64,000 nt of DNA from Candidatus Poribacteria bacterium (GCA_022825825.1 JAJDWA010000062.1:124001-188000), one strand, 5' to 3'. Counted from the first letter of the stretch, positions 53,359-62,648 are shown. A program made the numbers and translations. The notes: generated by a model not told the origin, from the letters alone.

Positions 53359-56271
53359 ATGAATACTATAAAAAAACGCACAATAAAAAATATATTCGCG
53401 GATATTAGAATCACGCGCTTTTTCCTCTGTTTTTGTCTAACGATGCTCATTTCATCAAACGTTTTGGCACAAGGCTTTGGAAAAAATAAGATCACTGCAC
53501 AACGTTTTGATTGGCATATCCATCGAACAGAACATTTTGACATCCACTACTACCCCAGCGAGGCAAAACTTGTACCGGTGATGGCTGCCATTGCAGAAGA
53601 TGCTTATGAAAAACATAGCGAAGACTTTGAACATGAACTTAAAAATAGAACCCCGCTCATCCTTTATAAATCACATAAAGATTTTCAAGAAACCAACATC
53701 ATTCTTCAGGAGTTACACGAAGGCATCGGAGGCTTTGCGGAACTCTTTAAACACCGCATTGTCATACCCTTTACAGGATCACTTGAGGCTTTTCGCGAGG
53801 TCATTTATCATGAACTCATTCACATCTTTCAATATGACATTCTCTACCAAAAACCACATGCAAGAATCTACAGCGGAGAGTTCCTCTACTCGCCACCAAT
53901 ATGGTTCATGGAGGGAATGGCAGATTATTTCGCTGAGGATAACGATGCTATCGGCGAGATGGTCCTAAGAGATGCAAGTATCAACAATAATATTGTGCCG
54001 CTAACAGAATTACAGAACTTTAATCGACTGAGTTCCCCTTACCTCGGATATAAGATGGGACAGTTAGCTGTTGATTATCTTGTACAGACTTATGGACGGG
54101 AAAAAATCGCTGAGATTCTGCGGGGCTTAAGGCAGAGTAGAACAAAAAACATAGATTCAGTTTTTAAAAACGTCTTGGACAAAAGTCTCGCTGATTTTGA
54201 TAAAGAATGGCGACAGATGGTGCGCAAACGTTACTGGCCATTAATTCAGGATATGGAACTTCCTAACATCAATGCTAAGGTCCTTACTGAAAAAGCAAAA
54301 TTCTCTCATAATATTAAACCTGTATGGTCTCCCAGTGGGGATATAATCGCTTATATTACGGGTAATGAAGGATTTTTGGAGATCGTCCTCATGTCCGCTA
54401 AAACCGGGGAACCATTGGACCGGATTACAAAACGCTTTTTCCGTAATAAATATGAGGAAATCCGAACTGATGTGAGCGGATATGATCAAAGCCTTACGTG
54501 GGCACCAGATGGTGACCATATTGCGTTTATCGGCAAACACCACAATGCAAATTACCTATTTGAAATCAATGTACTTACGCATCAATTGACACATTACGTT
54601 AAACTTGATTTCGATACTGTTACTTCACCTAATTATGATGGCGCTGGCAAACGTATTGTATTTTCCGCTTTAAAAGAGGGGCAAACAGATCTTTTTATTA
54701 TTGATTTAGAAACCGAAATGATCAACAGATTGACTCGTGACCCCTTTAACGATACGCATCCATCTTGGCATCCAACAAAAAATACGATCATTTACGCTTC
54801 AGAACGGGAACGTAAGAATAGACTCGTGCTAATTGATATTGACCAACGTACTCAACAGACGCTTACTGGTCCTTCCTCAAACGCTATCAGTCCTGTTTGG
54901 ATGCCTGATGGTGAATCTGTGTTGTTTTGTGCCGATGATACTGGCGTTTTTGACGCATACAAACTCCACGTTCCTAACATGGAAACAACACGTCTCACTA
55001 ATTTTATGACGGGTTGTTTTAATCCCAGTTTTTCGCCGAATGGGAAACAACTATTGTTCAGCGCATACCAAAATGGTAAATACGATATTTGTGTTATGGA
55101 ATCAGCAAAAATACTTAACGAGAAAATTGAGACGCCTCCATTAGAAACACAACCGATTTCTATCGTTTCAGATTCCGACACCTCTGAACCAAACTATAGA
55201 ATCGCCAAACGAAAGTATAGCACAAGGTCTTCTTTCCGTTTTGATGCCATTTTTCCACAATTTAGTTACGGCTCAGATGGACTACTCCGCAGCCAAATTC
55301 AAATGAGTGCAAGCGACATGTTAGGAAATCATCGTGTTGAAGTCAGTTTAATTAATCAGTCTGGTGGTTATCTTATTCCTGATTTTATTGCCCAGTATGG
55401 GTTTTTGACACATCGTGCTGATGTTGGCGCAGTAGTTTACAACTACCATCAATACCATCTTCTCGGTTCAATACGCAATCAGCGCGGAATTTTACAACGT
55501 GTTACTGGACTTGGTAGTTATCTAAGTTACCCATTTGACCGGTATAGACGGTTAGACCTTCGATTTTCAATGTATACAGCGCCGTTTTCTTACAATTTTC
55601 AGACGAGCGAACCTTTTAACTTTTATGAACGCGGGTTTCTCTCACTGGGTTCTATCGCTTTTGTTGGTGACAATACAATGTGGAGGGAATGGGCACCGTA
55701 TAGAGGCAAGCGTTACCGCTTTGAAATTGAACGTTCATTTCCAGCTATTGGAAGTCAGTTAGCGCTCACAAATGCTCTTTTCGATTTTCGAAATTATTTC
55801 GGTGTGGGAAGACGTTCCACAATTGCGACCCGTTTGCTGCTTGGCGGTAGTTTTGGCACTGACAAATCTCTATTTTATCTCGGAGGAATTGATACACTCC
55901 GCGGTTATAGTTATGAGGATTTTGTTGGTTCTCGTGTCGGTCTGTTCAGTGTTGAACTACGCATTCCATTCATAGATGTCCTCTACTTTGGATGGCCGAT
56001 TCGTTGGTCAATCGGTGGCATCGGTGGCATTCTTTTTGCAGATTTTGGCGGCACATGGTCAGATTGGCAGTACGGTCCCGATAACCCTTTCCAAGCACTT
56101 AGACGCGACGGCAACAGCATCCGTCTTGTAGATATAAAAGGATCCGTAGGTCTTGGACTTAGACTACGGCTCGGCATATTTTCAATAGATTTTGCCGCAG
56201 CGCGGCACACAGATTTAGCAAGTATCAAACCGGGATTCAAATATCAATTTGGTTTGGGACAAGCGTTTTAG
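53359..56271 (+). CDS. zinc metalloprotease - TolB propeller - Omp85-like barrel fusion
   Basis: The 970-residue protein has a signal peptide (residues 18-38). A gluzincin-type domain follows (HELIH at 151-155, third ligand E185 in FMEGMADYF, peptidase-MA-like). TolB/PD40 propeller repeats occur at about 300-590 (KPVWSPSGDIIAYITG, PSFSPNGKQLLFSA), and a C-terminal bacterial-surface-antigen barrel with IDTLRGYSYEDFVGSRVG resembles Omp85 and ends in F. It would be anchored in the outer membrane with the protease and propeller in the periplasm. A secretion or surface-processing role is inferred. GGAAAACTG is the only ribosome site. Confidence 0.85.
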   Translation: MNTIKKRTIKNIFADIRITRFFLCFCLTMLISSNVLAQGFGKNKITAQRFDWHIHRTEHFDIHYYPSEAKLVPVMAAIAEDAYEKHSEDFEHELKNRTPLILYKSHKDFQETNIILQELHEGIGGFAELFKHRIVIPFTGSLEAFREVIYHELIHIFQYDILYQKPHARIYSGEFLYSPPIWFMEGMADYFAEDNDAIGEMVLRDASINNNIVPLTELQNFNRLSSPYLGYKMGQLAVDYLVQTYGREKIAEILRGLRQSRTKNIDSVFKNVLDKSLADFDKEWRQMVRKRYWPLIQDMELPNINAKVLTEKAKFSHNIKPVWSPSGDIIAYITGNEGFLEIVLMSAKTGEPLDRITKRFFRNKYEEIRTDVSGYDQSLTWAPDGDHIAFIGKHHNANYLFEINVLTHQLTHYVKLDFDTVTSPNYDGAGKRIVFSALKEGQTDLFIIDLETEMINRLTRDPFNDTHPSWHPTKNTIIYASERERKNRLVLIDIDQRTQQTLTGPSSNAISPVWMPDGESVLFCADDTGVFDAYKLHVPNMETTRLTNFMTGCFNPSFSPNGKQLLFSAYQNGKYDICVMESAKILNEKIETPPLETQPISIVSDSDTSEPNYRIAKRKYSTRSSFRFDAIFPQFSYGSDGLLRSQIQMSASDMLGNHRVEVSLINQSGGYLIPDFIAQYGFLTHRADVGAVVYNYHQYHLLGSIRNQRGILQRVTGLGSYLSYPFDRYRRLDLRFSMYTAPFSYNFQTSEPFNFYERGFLSLGSIAFVGDNTMWREWAPYRGKRYRFEIERSFPAIGSQLALTNALFDFRNYFGVGRRSTIATRLLLGGSFGTDKSLFYLGGIDTLRGYSYEDFVGSRVGLFSVELRIPFIDVLYFGWPIRWSIGGIGGILFADFGGTWSDWQYGPDNPFQALRRDGNSIRLVDIKGSVGLGLRLRLGIFSIDFAAARHTDLASIKPGFKYQFGLGQAF

Positions 56272-56296
56272 TTAGCTTATCCCGTTCATAGCTGGT

Positions 56297-56331
56297 GCAG
56301 AGTGTCCAAATAATTCTAAAATCTACTATAA
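56297..56331. repeat. AT-rich tail repeat without hairpin
   Basis: The segment GTGTCCAAATAATTCTAAAA and the following CTACTATAAATG match the tails of copies 1 and 4. It lies 60 nt ahead of the UPF0182 gene. Confidence 0.55.
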
Positions 56332-56390
56332 ATGTAAATAGAACATAGGAGATACATTCTAAAAAGACATAATCTAAATAAGGAGAAAAA

Positions 56391-59300
56391 ATGGAATCAC
56401 GGACTAAACGTTTTTTTATTATTGTTGCGATTTTAGGGGGGCTCGGTGGGATTTTTGCCGCTTGGGTCAATATTTTCCCCGATTATTTATGGTTTGAGAT
56501 GGTAGAATACGACAATATTTACATCAAAATTCTTACAACAAAAATCTTCTTTGGTGTAATCGTTGGAATTGCCTACCTTGCTATCCTCTTGGTAAATCTC
56601 TACATAGTTTATCGGTTCACTCCGGCACATCTCAGTCCTGCTTTCATGGGAGGCACCGAATTTACTGGCGGAGAAACAGACACGCGAAAGATGATTTATG
56701 GAGGACTCCTGGTACTCACATTCCTCTTTAGCATTTTAATGGGATACTCAGCGGCCGACCGGTGGGAAACCTGGTTACGATATACTCACGCTGATGATCT
56801 GAATTTCCAGTCCGCAACGCCTATAGTTGTTACAGAGAACCTTGATTCAAACGAAATTCCTGTTTCAACATTAGAACTTGAGGCAAAGAATGTCCAGGTC
56901 GGAGATGAGGTTAACGTTTACGTTGATGGGAATGAACCAATTATTGCACAAGTTGAAGATGTGATTACAGAAGGCGGTAAACAGGTTGGGCTCCGCTTAA
57001 ATGAACCGATACAAGCAGAAAGCGGGCAAAAAGCGTATTTTACATCACTTGCACGTGACCCAATTTTCAGTAAGAATGTCGCCTATTATGTTTTCAAAAT
57101 GCCAATGGAACGATATATTATCGGTACACTGTTTGGTATTTTCATGTTGGTAACAATTTTTGCAGTAATTATCTACTTTTTCCATGGATTAATTACAGGT
57201 GAAACAAATCAACTTCGATTTCAACCTCCCGCCCGGGTGAAAGCACATCTGTTCATACTTATAGGGTTGACACTTTTATTCCGCGCTTGGAACTATCGTT
57301 TTGTCATGTTTGACCTGCTGTATACCTCAAACGATGTTGTACGAGGCGGCGGTGGATATGCTGCAATGAACGCACGTCTTCCTGTTCTATGGATTATGTT
57401 GGTTATAACTGGTTTATGTGCTGCTGTTTTCGTTATTAGCATTTTCTTACGGCGCAACACTTTTGCTTTTGCTGGATTCATAATCTTCATAATTGCTGGT
57501 TTTCTTGGACAATTGTACCCACGACTTATACAGACATGGCGTGTTGAACCTAACAAACAGGTATTAGAGCAGAAATATATTAACTATAACATCAAGGCAA
57601 CGCTCCATGCTTATGGCTTAGAGAATAACACTGTGACCGAAGAAGAATATCCGATTACAGAGAAACTTTCTTATGCTGATATAACAAGTCCCGAAAACGA
57701 ACCTGTTATCAATAGCATCCGCCTCTGGGATTGGCGCCCCTTACGCAGAACCTTCCGACAATTGCAAGAATTACGTTCACAGTACGATTTCTATGATGTA
57801 GACATTGATAGATACACTGTCAATGACAACATCCAGCAGGTGATGCTCTCCGCACGCGAGCTAAACATCAACGAACTCCCAGCTGCTGTCAAAAATGATT
57901 GGTATAAGCAGACCTATACCTATACGCATGGCTACGGTGCTGTTGTCAGTCCCGTAGACGAAATAGATGACGGAAGCCCTAACATGTATGTTAAAGGGTT
58001 ACCACCTATTGAATATGAATCGGAATGGCCGCATCGGTTTAACACGGAACCAGGCCCCCGTATTTACTACGGGGAACGCACCGATAGGTACGTCATCGTA
58101 CACCCAGAACGCACTGAATTAAAACTTGAGTTTGACTACCCGCAAGAAGGACAACAGTATGTAGACTATGCTTATCAAGGTAAAGGAGGGGTAGTACTCG
58201 CCTCTTTCTGGCGCAAACTTGTCTACATGCTCAAGTTTAATAATGAAATTAAGTTTGTTCTACCTGGTGAAATTACATCAACAAGTAAAGTGCTCTACGA
58301 GCGAAATATCAAAAAGCGGATTCATAAAATCGCACCTTTCTTGCGATATGACAGGGATCCGTACGCCGTTATACATGATGGAAAACTCGTGTGGATTATT
58401 GATGCGTACACACACACGCACCAGTATCCTTATTCCATTTCAATGAAGGGGATCATTCAGCGGGATTGGGGAAACTATATCCGGAATTCTGTTAAGGTCG
58501 TTGTTGATGCTTACGATGGCACAGTCAATTTTTACCTCATTGAACAGGTACAAGATCCGATTGTTGAATGCTATCGTAAAATTTTCCCGGACCTTTTCAA
58601 AACGTTTGACGAGATGCCTGCTGATTTAAAAGCGCACATACGGTATCCAACGACGATGTTCTCCATCCAATCCCGCGTCTATCAAGATTACCACATGAAA
58701 GACCCAATAACATTTTATGCTGGCGAAGACCAATGGGAAATTGGCACAGAATTGTACGACAATACGGACGCAGAAACCACGCAAGTTATCACGCCTCAGC
58801 AAACCGGGCCTCTTGCTCCGCAACGGATAGTTGAAAAAAGTTTACCGAGTAATGTACAACCGGTTGAGCCTTACTATGTTATTCTCAAACTCCCTGGTGA
58901 AGAGAAAACTGAATTCATGCTGATGCTGCCTTTCACGCCACGGAACAAACCGAATCTTATAGCTTGGCTCGGTGCTCGATGTGATTTGCCTCAATATGGA
59001 CAACTCCTCGTCTACCGATTTCCGAAGCAGGAATTGATTCCAGGTCCGATGCAGGTCGAAAACTACATTAGTCAAAAACCAGAAATATCCGAACAAATCA
59101 GTCTATGGAACCAACAAGGCACACGTGTGCTGCGTGGGAACCTATTAATTATGCCGATGAACAACTCGCTTCTCTATGTTGAACCTATTTTTATTCAGTC
59201 TGAACATGAGGAAACCGCAATTCCCGAGCTTCGACGTGTCGTTGTCGGCTACAGAGAGATTGGAAACGTCAATCCTCAGGTTGTCTGGGGTGAAACGCTT

Positions 59301-59555
59301 GATGAGGCACTCAGAGAAATGTTCCTTAAGAGGATAGGGGTGGAAAGCGATCCATCGGCTACAGTTGATGATACACTTGAAGCAATCGAACTCCCAGAAA
59401 CCGCAACATCATTGCGTGGATTAATTGAGCAAGCAAATACTTACTATAATAGCGCACAAAATGCACAACGCAACGGCAACTGGGCTGGATATGGACGGAA
59501 TATCAAACTCTTAGAGCAAACCTTGAAACAACTTCAGGAAAGCACACAAGAGTAA
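56391..59555 (+). CDS. UPF0182-family membrane protein
   Basis: The 1054-residue protein has seven or so transmembrane segments in its first 390 residues (the first at about 8-26). A very large soluble part follows with the UPF0182 features: WDWRPLRRTFRQLQ, YGERTDRYVIV, GGVVLASFWRKL, YPFSI-like Y-PYSI, and FMLMLPFTPRNKPNLIAWL. Its function is unknown; the soluble domain should face the outside. An insertion of about 90 residues around 130-220 is enriched in acidic residues. AAGGAG precedes ATG 56391. The following gene, 61 nt away, encodes a DUF5069 selenoprotein. Confidence 0.9.
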   Translation: MESRTKRFFIIVAILGGLGGIFAAWVNIFPDYLWFEMVEYDNIYIKILTTKIFFGVIVGIAYLAILLVNLYIVYRFTPAHLSPAFMGGTEFTGGETDTRKMIYGGLLVLTFLFSILMGYSAADRWETWLRYTHADDLNFQSATPIVVTENLDSNEIPVSTLELEAKNVQVGDEVNVYVDGNEPIIAQVEDVITEGGKQVGLRLNEPIQAESGQKAYFTSLARDPIFSKNVAYYVFKMPMERYIIGTLFGIFMLVTIFAVIIYFFHGLITGETNQLRFQPPARVKAHLFILIGLTLLFRAWNYRFVMFDLLYTSNDVVRGGGGYAAMNARLPVLWIMLVITGLCAAVFVISIFLRRNTFAFAGFIIFIIAGFLGQLYPRLIQTWRVEPNKQVLEQKYINYNIKATLHAYGLENNTVTEEEYPITEKLSYADITSPENEPVINSIRLWDWRPLRRTFRQLQELRSQYDFYDVDIDRYTVNDNIQQVMLSARELNINELPAAVKNDWYKQTYTYTHGYGAVVSPVDEIDDGSPNMYVKGLPPIEYESEWPHRFNTEPGPRIYYGERTDRYVIVHPERTELKLEFDYPQEGQQYVDYAYQGKGGVVLASFWRKLVYMLKFNNEIKFVLPGEITSTSKVLYERNIKKRIHKIAPFLRYDRDPYAVIHDGKLVWIIDAYTHTHQYPYSISMKGIIQRDWGNYIRNSVKVVVDAYDGTVNFYLIEQVQDPIVECYRKIFPDLFKTFDEMPADLKAHIRYPTTMFSIQSRVYQDYHMKDPITFYAGEDQWEIGTELYDNTDAETTQVITPQQTGPLAPQRIVEKSLPSNVQPVEPYYVILKLPGEEKTEFMLMLPFTPRNKPNLIAWLGARCDLPQYGQLLVYRFPKQELIPGPMQVENYISQKPEISEQISLWNQQGTRVLRGNLLIMPMNNSLLYVEPIFIQSEHEETAIPELRRVVVGYREIGNVNPQVVWGETLDEALREMFLKRIGVESDPSATVDDTLEAIELPETATSLRGLIEQANTYYNSAQNAQRNGNWAGYGRNIKLLEQTLKQLQESTQE

Positions 59556-59616
59556 TCAAGAAGTTTTATAACAAGACATGTAAAATCCTACGATTTTAGA
59601 CAAGGAGGTGAAACAG

Positions 59617-59862
59617 ATGTCTCTCGATTGGAAACCGCGTCACAGGGATATGATTATTGGCGGCATCCCCTGGCTTGCAAGAATTTCCGATAAAGCTAAC
59701 GCGAAATTGCAAGGCATTATCGGTGAATACATATATCCGTGACCGCAAGACAAAATGTTCCTGGAGGAACATAAAATATCTGCTGAAGAATTTGTTGAAA
59801 TGGTAAAAAACAATCCTTCAGATGATGAGATGATTGCTGCCATGAAAAAGTTGAACAGTTAA
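59617..59862 (+). CDS. DUF5069 selenoprotein (UGA read through)
   Basis: Reading through TGA at 59740-59742 gives 81 residues with full DUF5069 character: GGIPWLARISDKANAKLQGI, then GEYIYP-U42-PQD where the family normally has Y-x-CP-x-D, then FLEEHKISAEEFVEMV and a DDEMIAAMKK end. The stop at 59860-59862 fits the family's length class. A perfect 7-bp hairpin ATGTTCC/GGAACAT follows the TGA. AAGGAGGTG at 59602-59609 is one of the strongest ribosome sites in the window. The family's reaction is unknown; U replacing the sole conserved cysteine suggests that this residue is chemically active. Confidence 0.87.
59755..59772 (+). promoter_or_regulatory. candidate bacterial SECIS hairpin of the DUF5069 gene
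   Basis: ATGTTCC-TGGA-GGAACAT: perfect 7-bp stem, 4-nt loop with G in second position, loop 19 nt after the TGA. Confidence 0.72.
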
Positions 59863-59938
59863 CACCGTTTTGTGTGCAGCATTAGAACATTCAATAATAA
59901 TAACCGGTAGGCTACGTGTCTGTCGGGCAAACTAATTC

Positions 59939-59965
59939 GGAGCGGTTAGGAAACCGCTCCTACCG
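59939..59965. repeat. dispersed hairpin repeat copy 9
   Basis: GGAGCGGTT-AGGA-AACCGCTCC plus TACCG; perfect 9-bp stem, the GCTCC version of the family. Confidence 0.82.
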
Positions 59966-60072
59966 GACTTAGGGTTGAACGGTTATGTTTTTAGATTGAT
60001 GCCCACGGTGCAATTTTTTGTTAAATGCCGCAGGCGCATTTAGCGTTGATTTGTCGCGCCTACCGTGAGATG

Positions 60073-60101
60073 TTGACATGTTTCCGTTTATACTATAAAA
60101 T
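60073..60101 (+). promoter_or_regulatory. promoter for pheA
   Basis: -35 TTGACA (60073-60078), 17-bp spacer, -10 TAAAAT (60096-60101). Confidence 0.45.
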
Positions 60102-60185
60102 TTTACAGGCCAATATAGACAACCACAGACTCAATTCTGTCATAATATGCGACTCACTTTCAGCGTTTCATAGGAGATAATTTCT

Positions 60186-61253
60186 TTGAAACTAAAAGAA
60201 TTACGCGATAGAATCAATAGTATAGATGACCAGCTTTTAAAGCTGCTTCAAGAACGCGCAGAGATTTCCAAGAAAGTCGGATCCCTAAAAGCGGACACAG
60301 GTGCGGGAATCTATGTGCCGCAGCGTGAGTACGAAATCCTTAACCGTCTAAAAATGCAGAATCGCGGTATATACCCTGAAGATGCGATTGAAAAAATTTG
60401 GAATGTAATTTTTGCTGCTTCACGAGCCGTGCAAACTCCAAATAGGGTCGCTTTCCTCGGACCATCCGGTAGTTTCGGGCACACTGCAAGTTTGTCGTTT
60501 TTCGGTCCTTCCGCTGAAATGATTCCGATCACACCGCAAATTGATATCTTTACCGAAGTTGAAACGGAACGCGCTAACTTTGGCGTGGTAGCAATTGAAA
60601 ATTCTGTTTATGGGACTGTCCGAGACGTTTTAGAACGTTTTCAACATACCTCTCTTAATATATGTGCAGAAATTTACCAACCTATCAGACACCATCTCAT
60701 CTCAAAATCATCGCTCCCTGAGATTCAGCGTGTCTATTCACACAGCCAGTCTTTTGCCCAATGTAGATTGTGGTTAAATAGATATATGAAATCAGTGGAG
60801 CAGGTTGAAGTTGTCAGTACGTCTGACGCTGCACAACGCGCAGCAGATGAACCAAACACCGCAGCAATCGCAAGTAAGCTGGCAAGTGAAATCTACGAGG
60901 TGCCAGTAATAGCGGAATCCATCATGGATGAGCCAAATAACACGACCCGTTTTCTTGTTGTTGGTGACCAAATAGTTGGCAAAAGTGGTTATGATTGTAC
61001 TTCTTTCTTTTTTGCAATTAAAGACAAAGTCGGCGCATTGTATGAAATCTTGGGCGTGTTAAAAAATCATCAGTTAAGCTTTAGTTATTTAGAATCGCTT
61101 CCCTCGCGCACCAAACCGTGGGAATATATCTTTTTTGCCGATATTGATGATGGACATATTGATGATGATAACGTTCATTCTGCCCTTGAACAGCTTGAAG
61201 GTTTATGTCGCGATGTCAAAATCCTCGGTTCTTACCCACGCGGTACAAAATAA
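60186..61253 (+). CDS. pheA: bifunctional chorismate mutase / prephenate dehydratase (P-protein)
   Basis: In this 355-residue protein, residues 1-85 form an AroQ chorismate mutase (LKELRDRINSIDDQLLKLL, ERAEISKKVG). Residues 90-265 are prephenate dehydratase with AFLGPSGSFGHTA, VAIENSVYGTV and NNTTRFLVV. Residues 272-355 are an ACT domain with GALYEILGVLKNHQLSFSYL and LESLPSR, so feedback inhibition by phenylalanine is expected. It makes phenylpyruvate for phenylalanine synthesis. The start is TTG 60186, supported by AGGAGA at 60172-60177 and family N terminus. It is followed 74 nt later by queG. Confidence 0.93.
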   Translation: MKLKELRDRINSIDDQLLKLLQERAEISKKVGSLKADTGAGIYVPQREYEILNRLKMQNRGIYPEDAIEKIWNVIFAASRAVQTPNRVAFLGPSGSFGHTASLSFFGPSAEMIPITPQIDIFTEVETERANFGVVAIENSVYGTVRDVLERFQHTSLNICAEIYQPIRHHLISKSSLPEIQRVYSHSQSFAQCRLWLNRYMKSVEQVEVVSTSDAAQRAADEPNTAAIASKLASEIYEVPVIAESIMDEPNNTTRFLVVGDQIVGKSGYDCTSFFFAIKDKVGALYEILGVLKNHQLSFSYLESLPSRTKPWEYIFFADIDDGHIDDDNVHSALEQLEGLCRDVKILGSYPRGTK

Positions 61254-61327
61254 TATCTTCGCATGCTGTAAGTTATTTTTACGCTTTCTCTATTGAACAA
61301 TTCTTCTTCATTTCCGAATAGAGAGCA

Positions 61328-62479
61328 ATGGCAAACACATTGACCCAACAAATCCAGACTCGCGCACACGAACTCGGTTTTGAACTTGTTGGGATTACCC
61401 CTGCCGAACAGAGCCAAACCATTCAACGTTACCGGCAATGGATTGAAAGCGGATATGCCGGTAAAATGGGCTACCTTGAAAGACACCTACCCCTCAAGGA
61501 AGACACCCGAAGACTTCTTGAAGAAACAAAATCTATTATTAGTCTGGCGATGAACTATTATACGCTTGATACACCTAAAGCACTTGTAGAAGATCCGAGT
61601 CGTGGACAGATCTCTCGATATGCATGGGGTGATGATTATCACGATGTTATTCGTGAACGCTTACTACTACTTGTTGACTTTATTAAAAGCACTGCTGAAA
61701 CCGAACTCAAAAGTCGTGTTTTCGTGGACTCTGGCCCGATTCTGGAAAGGGAATATGCCCAAAAAGCCAACCTTGGTTGGATAGGGAAAAATACTAATTT
61801 AATCAACTGGCGTTCAGGGTCATGGTACTTCCTTGCAGAGGTTCTGGTGAGTATTGAATTGGCATCCGAAATGCAACCTTTACGAGGCAGTTGCGGCACC
61901 TGCACGAAATGTATTGAAGCATGTCCAACAGATGCGATTATTGAACCGAACTTACTTGATTCTCGGCTATGCATCTCCTATTTGACAATTGAATTAAAAG
62001 ATAGCATTCCGAAAGAACTTCGTCCCCAAATCGGAAACCTGATTTTTGGGTGTGACATCTGCCAAGAGGTTTGTCCATGGAACAGCAAAGCGGTCCCTAC
62101 AACTGAACCTGCATTTCTACCACGCGATGGAAACTTCGCTCCTGAGTTGCTAAGTCTCATCGGCATGACACAAACCGAATTTAGCAAAAAGTTCAAAGGA
62201 AGTCCCATTAAACGTGCCAAACGTAGAGGTTTCTTACGAAATGTTATTGTCGCGATCGGCAATTGGCGGTCGCGTGCTGCTGTGCCTGCTCTCCAAAAGG
62301 CGTTGACTGACGACGAACCCTTAATCCGTGGACATGCAGCATGGGCATTAGGACAAATCGGCGGGAAAAATGCTAAATTGGCATTGCAATCTCAATTGAC
62401 GTGTGAAAGCGATTCAGAAGTAATTTCCGAAATTCAGGATGCTCTCCAAGTCATTGCTAATGGAGGGGACAACCCATAG
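61328..62479 (+). CDS. queG: epoxyqueuosine reductase
   Basis: The 383-residue protein matches QueG: an N-terminal cobalamin-binding part (ARHELGFELVGIT-like start) and VDSGPILEREYAQKANLGWI near residue 140. Two 4Fe-4S clusters are seen in CGTCTKCIEACPT and CDICQEVCPWN. C-terminal HEAT-like repeats (AVPALQKALTDDEPLIRGHA, AWALGQIGG) complete it. It converts epoxyqueuosine to queuosine in tRNA using cobalamin. No strong ribosome site is seen before ATG 61328. Its stop lies 3 nt from the stop of a convergent truncated gene. Confidence 0.93.
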   Translation: MANTLTQQIQTRAHELGFELVGITPAEQSQTIQRYRQWIESGYAGKMGYLERHLPLKEDTRRLLEETKSIISLAMNYYTLDTPKALVEDPSRGQISRYAWGDDYHDVIRERLLLLVDFIKSTAETELKSRVFVDSGPILEREYAQKANLGWIGKNTNLINWRSGSWYFLAEVLVSIELASEMQPLRGSCGTCTKCIEACPTDAIIEPNLLDSRLCISYLTIELKDSIPKELRPQIGNLIFGCDICQEVCPWNSKAVPTTEPAFLPRDGNFAPELLSLIGMTQTEFSKKFKGSPIKRAKRRGFLRNVIVAIGNWRSRAAVPALQKALTDDEPLIRGHAAWALGQIGGKNAKLALQSQLTCESDSEVISEIQDALQVIANGGDNP

Positions 62480-62482
62480 ATG

Positions 62483-62647
62483 TCAATAAGGAAAGCACGA
62501 CATCACTAAATCAGTAAGAAAACTGAAAAGGATAAGCGGTATCATCACATGCCAAAATAGAGCAAAATATTTGCGATAAAAATTCAAGACACCGCTAAAA
62601 AGTTCAGGTATTCTCAAAGTACGTCTATTTTCTATTTGTCCTATCAT
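62483..62647 (-). pseudogene. truncated paralogue of the adjacent membrane protein
   Basis: The 54-codon frame begins RIPELFSGVLNFYRKYF after a short lead, resembling the N terminus of the 316-aa membrane protein (FGELLDTTFSLYRKNF), then one hydrophobic helix, then TGA. Its ATG lies one base after the upstream stop, so it is translationally coupled. It ends 3 nt from the queG stop. A full family member would need about 250 more residues, so this is probably a remnant cut by a rearrangement; a real small protein is the alternative. Confidence 0.5.
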
Positions 62648-62648
62648 T

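Larger units (their letters stand above)
59863..60185. other. 323-nt intergenic region
   Basis: It carries a dispersed hairpin at 59939-59965, a degenerate repeat fragment near 59904 and a promoter at 60073-60101. No gene is evident. Confidence 0.55.

Noticed and set aside
62483-62485. TGA ending the 54-codon frame considered as a fifth selenocysteine codon
   Set aside because: Sequence beyond it lies inside queG on the other strand and shows no membrane-protein character; no conserved cysteine is expected there.
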